This document shows positions 26,842-35,722 of a DNA stretch of 64,000 nucleotides, in pieces; position 1 is the first letter of the stretch, and every line of letters begins with the position of its first letter. The position numbers were made by a program, and so were the translations under genes. The notes beneath the pieces are model-generated. The model saw nothing but the letters and a program-made list of their open reading frames with translations. It did not search any database and was not told the DNA's origin. The stretch lies in assembly GCA_029203185.1 (NCBI GenBank), contig CP119310.1, forward strand, positions 4,160,001 to 4,224,000. The letters are read 5' to 3'. This DNA comes from Candidatus Chryseobacterium colombiense. GTDB taxonomy: Bacteria > Bacteroidota > Bacteroidia > Flavobacteriales > Weeksellaceae.

Positions 26842-26852
26842 TATCAGAATCA

Positions 26853-28394
26853 ATGACAATCAAAACAATATATTTAGCCGCTGTGATGGCTTTGGCAACT
26901 TATTCCTGCCAAAATCATGATTCGGAGGCCGATGTGAATCCGGATGATATTTTCAGACAGACGAACATCTTTCCACAACCGCCCAATCAGTGGATGGAAA
27001 CTACTAATCCTTATTACACTGCTGGTTATGTTGGTGATGTAATGCCATATTACGAAAACGGAAAATTCCACCTTTTCTTTCTGCACGATGCTAAAACCAA
27101 ACCTGCAGGCGAAGGATTTCACGATATTCACAGCTTTGAGACGACCAATTTTAAAGATTTTACTTATCAAGGGAGACAAATTCTCTACGGAACGGCTTCC
27201 GAACCGGATTTTGGTGTTGGAACGGGTAGTCTTGTGAAGGTCGGGAGTACGTATTTTTACTATTACACAGGTCATAATGAGATTGCTTCATTTTTAGCGG
27301 GTAATCCGAGGGAAAGCGTGCTTTTGGCTACAAGTACCGATATGAAAAACTGGACGAAAGTGAAGAATTTTAAAATCACTGCTCCGGCTGGCTATTATGA
27401 TTATGAATTCCGCGATCCGCATGTTTTGTTCAATGCAGAAGATGGGAAATACTGGATGCTGGTTTCTGCACAGACTTCGGCTAAAAAAGCGGTTGTTCTT
27501 AAATTTACAACAACCAATCCTGCCAGCGGAAACTGGACGGTGGAAAATCCGATTTACACGACAACTTCTTCAGAAAATTACATTATGCTGGAATGTCCCG
27601 ACCTTTTCAAAATGGGCAATTACTGGTATCTTGTTTTCTCAGAAAACTGGAGTAACAATACCGGAACACATTACAGAATCGGAACTTCACCAAACGGACC
27701 GTGGACTACACCTGCAAATGACCGGTTGGACGGCTCTTATCTCTACGCTGCAAAAACTGTTTCGGACAATGCCAACCGTTATCTGGTAGGTTGGACTGCA
27801 AGAAAAGTTCCTGAAAGCAACACTGGTGGAAAAGACTGGGCGGGAAATCTTGTAGCACATCAATTAGTTCAGAATCAGGATGGAACGTTGGCGGTAAAAC
27901 CTATTTCTACCTTGCAATCTGTATTTGGACAAAGTGCTTCACTTTCTGTAGATAAAATTATAGGAAATGCTTCTCAAAATGGTAACGGTTTTAATTTGTC
28001 TGCCAATTCGCAAGTGATGTTTGGGAAACTTCAGAAAGCAAATCAAATAAGCTTTACGTTGAACGCTTATGCTAACGGAAAATCAGGATTGATTCTGGCG
28101 CAGGATAATGAAGGAAAAAATGGTTTTAAAATTGCATTCGAACCTTCCTCCAACAGAATAGCAAGTTATGTAATGAACGGCGGAAGTGAGGATTTTGCCA
28201 ATGCTTATCCTTTGTCCGGAATCTCGGGAACCAACTATAATGTAACGGTTTTCATCAGCAATGATGTTTGTGTGGTCTATGTGAATGACAAGTTGGCGTT
28301 CAGCAATCGAGTGTACGATGTTGTTAACAAAAAATGGAGTATTTTTGGTTCTTCGGACAGTTCATTCAGTAATATTAATGTCAAAAATCCTTAA
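26853..28394 (+). CDS. GH32-family lipoprotein, surface fructanase with variant nucleophile motif
   Basis: A 513-aa lipoprotein (lipobox C19, ATYSC). It has a GH32 five-blade propeller: RDP with D188 (EFRDPHV) and the acid/base ECP with E247. The usual WMNDPNG is absent; the candidate nucleophile is D62 in YVGDVMPYY, a variant seen in a divergent GH32 branch. A beta-sandwich/concanavalin-like domain covers about 370-510. The surface lipid anchor suggests it makes the first cut in the polymer, as the endo-levanase BT1760 does; endo-activity is inferred. Confidence 0.85.
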   Translation: MTIKTIYLAAVMALATYSCQNHDSEADVNPDDIFRQTNIFPQPPNQWMETTNPYYTAGYVGDVMPYYENGKFHLFFLHDAKTKPAGEGFHDIHSFETTNFKDFTYQGRQILYGTASEPDFGVGTGSLVKVGSTYFYYYTGHNEIASFLAGNPRESVLLATSTDMKNWTKVKNFKITAPAGYYDYEFRDPHVLFNAEDGKYWMLVSAQTSAKKAVVLKFTTTNPASGNWTVENPIYTTTSSENYIMLECPDLFKMGNYWYLVFSENWSNNTGTHYRIGTSPNGPWTTPANDRLDGSYLYAAKTVSDNANRYLVGWTARKVPESNTGGKDWAGNLVAHQLVQNQDGTLAVKPISTLQSVFGQSASLSVDKIIGNASQNGNGFNLSANSQVMFGKLQKANQISFTLNAYANGKSGLILAQDNEGKNGFKIAFEPSSNRIASYVMNGGSEDFANAYPLSGISGTNYNVTVFISNDVCVVYVNDKLAFSNRVYDVVNKKWSIFGSSDSSFSNINVKNP

Positions 28395-28397
28395 TTA

Positions 28398-29306
28398 ATG
28401 TTTCTTAATAAAAAAATAAATGCAGTCAGTTTCGGAGAGGTGCTCTTCGATGTGTTTGGAGAAGAAAAGAAAATCGGCGGTGCTCCGCTCAATCTGGCAC
28501 TCAGAACGGTGTCTTTCGGATTTCCGGTGGCGATGATAAGTGCTGTTGGAAATGATGAGGATGGAAAGGTAATTTGTGACTATGTCAGTGAAAATCAACT
28601 TGATACCAGTGGAATCATGACAACCCAGGATTATGATACGGGTATTGTCCAGGTAACATTGAACGAGCGTGGTTCTGCAACTTATGAAATCAAATTTCCG
28701 TCTGCCTGGGATTTTATTGAAATCAATAATGATGCTTTGAATATCGTTAAAAATGCCGATGTCTTTTTTTACGGAAGCCTTGTGTGTAGGAATGATGCTT
28801 CAAGAAATACACTTTTTAATTTACTGGATTCAAATCCTGGAATGTTCAAGGTTTTTGATGTGAATTTGAGAAAACCTTTCTACCATATTGAACTTCTGGA
28901 ACAATTAATGAATAAAGCCGATTTCATTAAATTTAATGATGAAGAAATCCTTGAAATTGCCGCTGCGTTAGGTTTTAAATCAGATGATTTGGAAGAAAAT
29001 ATCCGTTTCATTTCAGAAAAAACAAATACAGGTTCTATTTGTGTCACGTTGGGAAAACACGGCTCAATATTACTCTGGAACAACAAGTTTTACAAACACG
29101 GTGGCTATCCTGTGAAAGTGGCCGATACGGTTGGAGCAGGGGATTCGTTTCTGGCAAGTTTGATTGCCCGATTGTTGTCAGATAAAAATCCTGAAACGGC
29201 ACTGGATTTTGCGAGTGCGGTTGGTGCTTTGGTGGCGAGTTATTCGGGAGCCAATCCGAAACTTCGGAATGAAGAGATTGAAGAGTTTATAAAGGAAAGG
29301 GTTTGA
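28398..29306 (+). CDS. PfkB-family carbohydrate kinase (fructokinase)
   Basis: A 302-aa ribokinase-fold kinase. The substrate end GGAPLNLALRTVSFG (27-41) and the C-terminal DTVGAGDSFLASL (243-255), with catalytic base D249, are the two PfkB signatures. It starts 3 bp after the GH32 gene and closes the fructan operon, so it most likely makes fructose-6-phosphate (or fructose-1-phosphate) from imported fructose in the cytosol. A terminator hairpin follows at 29351. Confidence 0.92.
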   Translation: MFLNKKINAVSFGEVLFDVFGEEKKIGGAPLNLALRTVSFGFPVAMISAVGNDEDGKVICDYVSENQLDTSGIMTTQDYDTGIVQVTLNERGSATYEIKFPSAWDFIEINNDALNIVKNADVFFYGSLVCRNDASRNTLFNLLDSNPGMFKVFDVNLRKPFYHIELLEQLMNKADFIKFNDEEILEIAAALGFKSDDLEENIRFISEKTNTGSICVTLGKHGSILLWNNKFYKHGGYPVKVADTVGAGDSFLASLIARLLSDKNPETALDFASAVGALVASYSGANPKLRNEEIEEFIKERV

Positions 29307-29350
29307 GAGAATTCTAATTTTTCATAAAAACTGAAAGCAAAAATAAAAAA

Positions 29351-29384
29351 TAGCGTTAACTGTTTTTAGTTGGCGCTATTTGTC
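29351..29384 (+). terminator. Terminator of the fructan operon
   Basis: TAGCG-TTAACT pairs with AGTT-GGCGCTA (29351-29378) through a T-rich loop, followed by TTTG. It resembles the hairpin at 10751 in sequence, including the loop and the AACT/AGTT core. Confidence 0.65.
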
Positions 29385-29461
29385 TTTAGCTAACTTTACA
29401 AAATAGTATTTAAAATCTTTGTGCTGATTTGGAAATTGTTTTGAGTTTAATTGAGTATAAT

Positions 29462-29689
29462 CTACCCCGAAAATTCATCCAGTATATCCATACTTGGAAC
29501 AAAAAACAATGTTCCCGTCTGTGCAGTACTGAAATCAAGGATACGGTCATAATTTCCGGGTGGGTTACCGATGAACATATTAGTCAGCATTTTTTCAACT
29601 GTGCTGAATGTGCTTGCATAACAGATAAAATAAGTTCCCATTTCATTGCTTGCTACGCTTCCAAAAGGCATATATCGAAGTGAAACGTA
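29462..29689 (-). pseudogene. C-terminal relic of a DyP-type peroxidase
   Basis: The minus-strand frame reads RYMPFGSVASNEMGTYFICY, then FSTVEKMLTNMFIGNPPGNYD, RILDFSTAQTGTLFFVPSMD. These are the conserved last 70 residues of dye-decolorising peroxidases, including the distal-side NMFIG..PPG..D region and the FF-P strand. An in-frame stop lies a few codons upstream of RYMPFG and the remaining 200 or so residues, including the heme-ligand His, are missing. It is a decayed gene. Confidence 0.75.
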
Positions 29690-29851
29690 AAATCATTGGT
29701 TCGATATTCCCTGAAAAACTGCAATTTTTTAAAAATCATTATCGAACCACTCAAACTAATGTTTTACTCTCTTACATATATCAGATAAACAATGAGTTAG
29801 GAGCGAAAAAAAACCGGAAAGAAAGTGAATTATCACCTCTTTCCGGTCTTG

Positions 29852-29931
29852 TACCCAGGACCGGGATCGAACCGGTACTCCTAAGAACTGGTGTTTGAGA
29901 CCAGCGCGTCTACCAATTCCGCCACCTGGGC
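29852..29931 (-). tRNA. tRNA-Leu (anticodon CAA)
   Basis: Acceptor GCCCAGG (29931-29925) pairs with CCTGGGT; the anticodon arm is CTGGT-CTCAAAC-ACCAG with CAA at the anticodon; the T arm is ACCGG-TTCGATC-CCGGT. A short variable arm (GTTCTTAGGAGT region) is present as expected for a class II tRNA. CCA is not encoded. Confidence 0.95.
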
Positions 29932-30011
29932 AAGTGTGTTACCTTGTTTTGAATCGGTGTGCAAATATAGAAACTTTTCTTAATACTCCAAAGTTTTTTA
30001 TAAGAATTTTT

Positions 30012-30779
30012 TTAGAAATTAATCTCCAAACCATCGTAGGCAAGGTGTATTCCGGGTGGAAGTTGCTTGTCTTCAATATCATGCAGACCCAGATGATGGC
30101 TGATATGAGTTAAAAATAATTTTTTAGGTTTTAACTCTTCAAACAGTTTTATGACATCAGGAAGGATGAAATGGGCAGGATGCGGATCAAACTTTCTTAT
30201 GCAGTTTAAAATTAACACATCAAGATTCTTCAATTTCTCTTTTTCAGTATCTGAAATAAATCCTGCATCCGTAATGTAAGCAAGGTTTTTAAATTTATAT
30301 CCGAAAACTGTAATTTGAAAGTGAATCACTTCAATCGGGGTGATGTCTACATCTAAAACACGAAAAGGCTCATTCTCAATATCATGAAGATCAAATGCAG
30401 GTGCTCCGGGATACCTCATGTCCGCAAAAGCATAAGGAAAACGGTTTTTAACTTCATTTCCTACTCTTTGATAGCAATAAAGGGGGATGTTTTTTCCGCT
30501 TTTGAAAATCAAAGGGCGCATATCATCAAGCCCGATTACGTGGTCATTATGTTCATGAGTAAGCAGGGTGATATCGACGTGGGTTTCGTGGTTTGAAAGC
30601 ATTTGCTGCCTAAAATCAGGACCGCAGTCGATAAGTATTTTTTTGTTTTCGTCTGTAGTTACCATGACAGAAGATCTGAGCCGACTGTCTTTTGGATTTT
30701 TTGAAGTACACACTTCGCAAGTGCAGCCAATAACGGGTACGCCTTGGGAAGTTCCCGTTCCTAAAAATTTCAACTTCAT
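30012..30779 (-). CDS. MBL-fold metallo-hydrolase (PhnP-like)
   Basis: A 255-aa metallo-beta-lactamase-fold protein starting LKFLGTGTSQGVPVIGC, with the zinc motif THEHNDHVIGLDD (about 94-106) and a late histidine in LTHISHHLG. The CxCxxC group near residues 19-24 (CTCEVC) is typical of the PhnP-like phosphodiesterase branch. The substrate in this family is often unknown; PhnP itself opens cyclic ribosyl phosphates. It is divergent from the gene at 30834 with a 54-bp gap. Confidence 0.88.
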   Translation of the reverse strand: MKLKFLGTGTSQGVPVIGCTCEVCTSKNPKDSRLRSSVMVTTDENKKILIDCGPDFRQQMLSNHETHVDITLLTHEHNDHVIGLDDMRPLIFKSGKNIPLYCYQRVGNEVKNRFPYAFADMRYPGAPAFDLHDIENEPFRVLDVDITPIEVIHFQITVFGYKFKNLAYITDAGFISDTEKEKLKNLDVLILNCIRKFDPHPAHFILPDVIKLFEELKPKKLFLTHISHHLGLHDIEDKQLPPGIHLAYDGLEINF

Positions 30780-30797
30780 TTTCTTTTGAGGTTGGTT

Positions 30798-30805
30798 TAA
30801 TTTTG
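30798..30805 (+). promoter_or_regulatory. -7 box for the 30834 gene
   Basis: TAATTTTG at 30798-30805 matches the Bacteroidota -7 consensus TAnnTTTG and ends 28 bp before the start codon. A -33 element at the usual distance is not clear. Confidence 0.5.
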
Positions 30806-30833
30806 GTAAATTTACGAAAAATTTAATGTCCTA

Positions 30834-32261
30834 ATGTATCAGAAACTAACTCCTAAACAAAAAGCATTAACAATTAATCTAGATCCTACTATTTATGGTA
30901 CTTTCGCGGAAATTGGAGCAGGGCAGGAGACTGTTCGACACTTTTTTAGAGCAGGAGGAGCTTCGGGTACAATCGCTAAGGCAATGTCAGCTTACGACAA
31001 AGATTTTAGTGATGCGATCTATGGAAAAGAGGTAAAAAACAGATACGTTACCCAAAACAGACTTCGAAAAATGCTTCGCTATGAAGTGGCATTGATTGAA
31101 GAAAGAATTTCCAGAGAAAATAACCCCAACAGAAAGTTCTTTTCTTACGCCAATACGGTAACTACGATCAATTTTGATAAAACCGTTAAAGGTCACGGTT
31201 GGGTTGGAATCCGTTTTCAGGTAAAAGAAAATGAGGATTATAATGAAATCGTTATTCATGTAAAGTTTAAAGAGAATGATGCTACTTTACAGCAGGAAAC
31301 TTTGGGGAATCTTGGAGTAAACCTTATTTTCGGAGCTTTCAATTACTATGATAATCCAAGGACTTTGGTTGAATCTCTGTATGATGATGTAGCCAAAGAC
31401 AACCTTGAAATTGATATGATCGATTTTAACGGACCGGCTTTTGCTTATGTTGATAACAGATTGATGTCTCTGCAGCTAGTGAAAAACGGAATGACAGATG
31501 CGGTGATTTTCAATTCACAAGGGAATAATATGCTTCCTGCAGATATTTTGTATAAGAAAAATATTTTTGCGGTAAGAGGAAGTTTCAGACCCGTAACCAA
31601 GGTAAATATTGATATGCTTCAGAATGGACTGGGCATGTTCATGAAAGATGCTGCATGTACTCAGGATGAAACGGAAGTTTTAATAGAAATCACCATTTCA
31701 AACCTCCGTGCAGACGGGGATATTGATGAAAGAGATTTCTTAGACAGGGTAGATGTTCTTGGGAAACTTGGATATACGGTAATTGTTTCTAACTTCTCGG
31801 AATATTATCGTCTAATCGATTATTTTGCATCTTATACCAATGGAAATATTGGAGTTGCGATGGGAGTTAATAATTTATTGATGGTATTTGATGAGAAGTA
31901 CTATAAAGATTTGTCAGGGGGTATTCTTGAAGCTTTTGGAAAATTCTTCAGAAACGGCATGAGAGTGTATCTGTATCCTTATAAAGATCCGGAAACACAC
32001 GAGTTATTGGATTCAGAAACCCTTAAAGTAGGAGAAAATCTGAAAGAATTGTATAAATATTTCAAACTCAACGAGCGTATTGTAGATATTAACAACTACA
32101 ATCCTGAGTTTTTGGAAATTTATTCAAGAGATATTTTGAAAAAAATTGGATGCAATATCAAAGGCTGGGAAAATCAGGTTCCTGAAGGTGTTGCAGAAAT
32201 GATTAAAGAACGAGGAATGTTTGGGTTTAAAGAAGATTTTTCTTTAAAACAATTCTCTTAA
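30834..32261 (+). CDS. Conserved Bacteroidota protein of uncertain function
   Basis: A 475-aa soluble protein, very conserved in flavobacteria in my recollection. It starts MYQKLTPKQKALTINLD, then YGTFAEIGAGQETVRHFFRAGG. Databases label relatives inconsistently, as nicotinate-nucleotide adenylyltransferase or TonB-dependent receptor. I see no signal peptide, barrel strands or nucleotidyltransferase HxGH motif that would support either. A GFP-length central beta region and C-terminal ILEAFGKFF are notable. It precedes a GAF-domain gene by 13 bp, probably co-transcribed. Confidence 0.75.
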   Translation: MYQKLTPKQKALTINLDPTIYGTFAEIGAGQETVRHFFRAGGASGTIAKAMSAYDKDFSDAIYGKEVKNRYVTQNRLRKMLRYEVALIEERISRENNPNRKFFSYANTVTTINFDKTVKGHGWVGIRFQVKENEDYNEIVIHVKFKENDATLQQETLGNLGVNLIFGAFNYYDNPRTLVESLYDDVAKDNLEIDMIDFNGPAFAYVDNRLMSLQLVKNGMTDAVIFNSQGNNMLPADILYKKNIFAVRGSFRPVTKVNIDMLQNGLGMFMKDAACTQDETEVLIEITISNLRADGDIDERDFLDRVDVLGKLGYTVIVSNFSEYYRLIDYFASYTNGNIGVAMGVNNLLMVFDEKYYKDLSGGILEAFGKFFRNGMRVYLYPYKDPETHELLDSETLKVGENLKELYKYFKLNERIVDINNYNPEFLEIYSRDILKKIGCNIKGWENQVPEGVAEMIKERGMFGFKEDFSLKQFS

Positions 32262-32274
32262 AAATAATATAATA

Positions 32275-32724
32275 ATGTCAGAATTAAAGAAAAGACTTTC
32301 TTCTATCCTGGAAAGTCCTAAACATAATACGGAGGAAAAACTTGAAAAAGTTTGTCACCTTTTGGATCAGGAAATTTCTTATTTCAACTGGACGGGTTTT
32401 TATTTTAAAAATGGGGATAAAGATGAATTGAAATTAGGTCCTTATGTAGGAGCACCTACAGATCATACCATTATTCCTTACGGAAAAGGGATTTGCGGAC
32501 AGGTTGCTGTTTCCAATGAAACGTTCGTTGTTCCGGATGTGAACGAAGAAAGCAATTATTTAAGCTGTTCGATTGATACTAAAGCTGAAATTGTAGTTCC
32601 TATTTTCAAAGACGGTAAGAACATTGGGCAGATCGATATTGATTCCCATACCATTGATCCGTTTACTGCTGAAGACAGAGAATTGTTGGAATGGCTTTGT
32701 AATGAAGTATCTAAAATAGTATAA
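32275..32724 (+). CDS. GAF-domain protein, free methionine-(R)-sulfoxide reductase-like
   Basis: A 149-aa stand-alone GAF domain. LGPYVGAPTDHTIIPYGKGICGQVA, then SNYLSCSIDTKAEIVVPI, corresponds to E. coli fRMsr (YebR): the cysteine in GICG and the one in LSCS match two of its three active cysteines, while the third (ACVR in YebR) is replaced. That leaves the catalytic and one resolving cysteine. It would repair free methionine sulfoxide in the cytosol. A strong terminator follows at 32753. Confidence 0.8.
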   Translation: MSELKKRLSSILESPKHNTEEKLEKVCHLLDQEISYFNWTGFYFKNGDKDELKLGPYVGAPTDHTIIPYGKGICGQVAVSNETFVVPDVNEESNYLSCSIDTKAEIVVPIFKDGKNIGQIDIDSHTIDPFTAEDRELLEWLCNEVSKIV

Positions 32725-32752
32725 TTGAATATTTATATTAAAAATAAACAAA

Positions 32753-32787
32753 AAACTCCGGCTCGAAGAGCCGGAGTTTTTTGTTTT
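32753..32787 (+). terminator. Bidirectional terminator
   Basis: AAAACTCCGGCTC-GAA-GAGCCGGAGTTTT is a perfect long stem with a tetraloop-size loop, T-flanked on both sides. It lies between the convergent GAF gene and the metal-receptor gene and can serve both. Confidence 0.9.
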
Positions 32788-32818
32788 TGTAATAGACTGA
32801 TCTAAATGATTTTTACCA

Positions 32819-33559
32819 TTAAGAATTTTGAAACGTATCAATTTCCTCAAGCAATTCCTTAAAATAGTTCTCACATTTTGCAATATGCGTTCCGTACCAG
32901 GAAAATGCTTCTCCGTATACGATCATAATTTTTTTATCAGGATATAGTTCTTTGAATTCCTCAATGTGCTTCACTTTAAACGGAAAAGGTTCTGAAGAAA
33001 GCATAATAATATCAGCTTCTGCTAAATCTTCTGCTTGAATTTCCGGATAGCGGGTTCTGTTCTTAAAAATATTTTCGAATCCGATTTCAGTCAGAATTTT
33101 GTGAATGAACGTATCTGAACCTATCGTCATATAAGGGTTTTTCCAGATAAGATAAGCGACTTTTATCTTGGAGTTAATTTTAGCCTGATTTAAAACCTCA
33201 TAGATTTTAAGATTAAAAAGCTGCGCTTTGTCTTCTTTATGAAAGGTTTTGCCCAGACTTTTAAGCAAATAGTAATTATCTTCAATGGTTTCTACATTGG
33301 TGACTATGACCTTAAAATCATCCATCAAAGCTTCTACCTGCTCTTTGATGTTTTCTTCTTTATTGGCTAGAATTAAATCGGGTTGTAAGGCCTTTATTTT
33401 TTCAATATTAATATTTTTTGTTCCCCCGATAATAGTTACATTTTTTACTTTTTCTCCAGGATGAATACAGAATTTTGTCCTTCCGACAACTTCGTTTTCG
33501 GTTAAACCCAAATCGAATAAAGCCTCCGTAATAGAGGGAACAAGAGAAACAACTTTCAT
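32819..33559 (-). CDS. Helical-backbone metal receptor (BtuF-like) protein without signal peptide
   Basis: A 246-aa protein of the periplasmic metal-receptor family: VVSLVPSITEALFDLGL at the start, VGRTKFC, IGGTKNINIEKIKALQPDLILANKEEN and ADIIMLSSEPFPFK. BtuF-type proteins bind cobalamin or heme/siderophore for ABC importers. This one starts directly at the fold with no signal peptide or lipobox, so it is predicted to be cytosolic, which is unusual. No permease or ATPase is adjacent. A cobalamin nucleotide-loop operon lies 8 kb away, so cobalamin or corrinoid binding is plausible. Confidence 0.8.
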   Translation of the reverse strand: MKVVSLVPSITEALFDLGLTENEVVGRTKFCIHPGEKVKNVTIIGGTKNINIEKIKALQPDLILANKEENIKEQVEALMDDFKVIVTNVETIEDNYYLLKSLGKTFHKEDKAQLFNLKIYEVLNQAKINSKIKVAYLIWKNPYMTIGSDTFIHKILTEIGFENIFKNRTRYPEIQAEDLAEADIIMLSSEPFPFKVKHIEEFKELYPDKKIMIVYGEAFSWYGTHIAKCENYFKELLEEIDTFQNS

Positions 33560-33584
33560 GATAATATTTTAGATCTGCCTAAAA

Positions 33585-34907
33585 TTACAAAAGTTTGCCG
33601 GTTAAGAAAAGCCCTGCTACAGAAAAATAAATGATAAGCCCTGTTACATCTACCAGTGTTGCTACAAACGGGGCAGAAGATGTTGCCGGATCCAGCTTTA
33701 ATTTTTTTAGAATAAAGGGAACCATAGATCCTGAAAGAGTACCCCAAAGTACGATCATAATTAAAGAAACTCCAACACTAAGACCTACATAAGGCCAGTA
33801 CATTCCATAATTGAAGAACCCAGCTTCATGCCAGATCATGATTCGTAAAAAACCAATGGCACCCAAGATACTTCCCAGGAATAAACCAGTGAAAATCTCT
33901 TTTTTCATAACATACCACCAATCCTTTAAGCCGATTTCCTGAAGAGCCATTGCTCTGATGATCAGCGTTGCAGCCTGGGAACCGGAATTTCCGCCACTCG
34001 AGATAATCAAAGGGACAAATAAAGCCAGAACAACTGCTTTCTGAATTTCATCTTCAAAATATCCCATGGCTGAAGCAGTTAACATTTCTGAAAAGAATAA
34101 GATAATCAGCCACATTCCTCTTTTTTTAACCATTTCGATCAAAGAGGTTTGGGTATAAGGAACGTCTAACGCTTCAAGTCCCCCGAACTTCTGAATATCT
34201 TCAGTGTTTTGCTGCTCAATTTGGTCAAGAATGTCATCAATAGTTACAATTCCTACAAGAACTCCGGCTTCAGTGATGATAGGAAGTGCTGCTCTGTCAT
34301 ATTTCTCAAAATACTGTACAGCATCTTCTTTTGAAGTGGTAGTGGTGATAGCAACAAAATGATTGTCGGTGATTTCTGATATTAAAGTGTCTTCTTCCGC
34401 TAATAATAAGCTTCCCAATGCAATATCATCAATCAGTCGGTTTCTTTCGTCTACTACATAAAGGTGGTTCATGGTTTCCACTCTTTTTCCTACCTTTTTT
34501 ATTTGCTGCAGACACTTTTTTACGGTCCATTCCTTACGGATCTGGATGTAATAGGGGGTCATCAGACGGGCAATAGAATCAGAATTGTACCCTAAAAGCT
34601 TTAGAGCAATTCTTCTCTCCTGCGGATTAAGATGGTTGATGGAATATTTGATCAGTTCATCGGGGAAATCTTCAAATAAAGCGGTCCTGTCATCCGGAGT
34701 CATGGCATTCAGAATCTCGGAAACTTCATCACTTCCGATACTTCTGATGGTTTCCTCCTGGAAATCAGGATCAAGATGCGAAAAAACATCTGCTTTGTAT
34801 TCTTTCGGAACTTTCAAGAATGCTAAAAGCCTCTCATCAGCGGGAAGTCCACTAAGAGTTTCGGCAATATCGGCAGGATTAAAGATAAGTTCGTCTCTAG
34901 AATTCAA
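33585..34907 (-). CDS. mgtE: Magnesium transporter MgtE
   Basis: A 440-aa MgtE. The N-terminal superhelical domain (about 1-125: PADIAETLSGLPADERLLAF) is followed by two CBS domains (about 130-250), a plug helix, and five membrane segments (about 270-440) with SGGNSGSQAATLIIRAMA, which forms the ion pore region. The CBS and N domains sense cytosolic magnesium and close the channel. The gene precedes the metal-receptor gene on the same strand with a 25-bp gap; no functional link is evident. Confidence 0.95.
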   Translation of the reverse strand: MNSRDELIFNPADIAETLSGLPADERLLAFLKVPKEYKADVFSHLDPDFQEETIRSIGSDEVSEILNAMTPDDRTALFEDFPDELIKYSINHLNPQERRIALKLLGYNSDSIARLMTPYYIQIRKEWTVKKCLQQIKKVGKRVETMNHLYVVDERNRLIDDIALGSLLLAEEDTLISEITDNHFVAITTTTSKEDAVQYFEKYDRAALPIITEAGVLVGIVTIDDILDQIEQQNTEDIQKFGGLEALDVPYTQTSLIEMVKKRGMWLIILFFSEMLTASAMGYFEDEIQKAVVLALFVPLIISSGGNSGSQAATLIIRAMALQEIGLKDWWYVMKKEIFTGLFLGSILGAIGFLRIMIWHEAGFFNYGMYWPYVGLSVGVSLIMIVLWGTLSGSMVPFILKKLKLDPATSSAPFVATLVDVTGLIIYFSVAGLFLTGKLL

Positions 34908-34994
34908 AACGTAAAAAATTTTTGGATATGCAAAAATAATTTAAATTTTCAAGAAACGGGAAGAATGTAGAAAAATTAAGGAATATTTAAAACC

Positions 34995-35567
34995 CTAGAA
35001 TCCGGATTCAGCAGTAGGTCTTATCTTCTTTAATTTTTTTAGAATACCTTTTATAGCACCATTGGTTCCTATTTTTATAGAATTTTCGGTAGATCCCAAT
35101 AGACGCATATTTTTACGGTAGGTATCGTAATCTGTTTCTGTGAGAAGATTTCCGGTGGAATCAAAAAGCTTCATGCTGATAACCACCTGATTGGAGAATA
35201 CATATTTTCCTAATCCTACTTTAAAATATTTTACTTTAGGAACAATAGCGAAATCAGTAGCATTATTGCTGCAATAATCTATGATGGTCTGTTTGTCGAT
35301 ACTGTCATAAGGAATCTGCACTTCAGCTCTCAGCATTTTGTTTCTCTTCATATTGCTGGTGTTATCAGAAACGGCACTGAAAAAGGCATTGTTGGTAGGC
35401 TCTTTTATTTCCTCAATATCCGGCTCTACTTCTGGATTGAAGTAAAGAACTTTCTTTATCTTATCATCGGGGCTTCTCTGTGCTTTCATTGAAGCGGTCC
35501 CGATCAATAAAACAGAAGTAAAGGCTAAAAAAAATAAAACTTTTCCCATTTGTAATTTCGATTGCAA
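34995..35567 (-). CDS. Secreted hypothetical protein
   Basis: A 190-aa exported protein with a signal peptide (about 1-29, cleavage near MKA). The mature part has YFNPEVEPDIEEIKEPTNNAFFSAV, then VQIPYDSIDKQTIIDYCSNNATDFAIVPKVKYFKVG, resembling a small GNA1162/CsgG-like nucleotide-fold lipoprotein partner only in outline. No lipobox cysteine is present. It is conserved in related flavobacteria in my recollection, but no function can be named. It stands alone between mgtE and the divergent rpsO. Confidence 0.65.
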   Translation of the reverse strand: MQSKLQMGKVLFFLAFTSVLLIGTASMKAQRSPDDKIKKVLYFNPEVEPDIEEIKEPTNNAFFSAVSDNTSNMKRNKMLRAEVQIPYDSIDKQTIIDYCSNNATDFAIVPKVKYFKVGLGKYVFSNQVVISMKLFDSTGNLLTETDYDTYRKNMRLLGSTENSIKIGTNGAIKGILKKLKKIRPTAESGF

Positions 35568-35656
35568 AATTACTGTCTTTTAGTGGGATGACATAATTTT
35601 TTTAAGAATTTTTTAACATTTTTTTCTATCAAATTCCATATATGAAATCGATAATG

Positions 35657-35687
35657 TTGGTGGAATCAAAATAAAGTCGTAATTTTG
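35657..35687 (+). promoter_or_regulatory. rpsO promoter
   Basis: A -33 TTG at 35657-35659 and a -7 box TAATTTTG at 35680-35687 are separated by 20 bp, close to the Bacteroidota consensus. The start codon lies 36 bp downstream. Confidence 0.65.
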
Positions 35688-35722
35688 CAGCCGTTACATA
35701 ATAATCATTAAACAATATTGGA

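Noticed and set aside
29423..29683. Plus-strand 84-aa ORF opposite the DyP relic
   Set aside because: It is the antisense of a clear DyP C-terminus and has no independent support.
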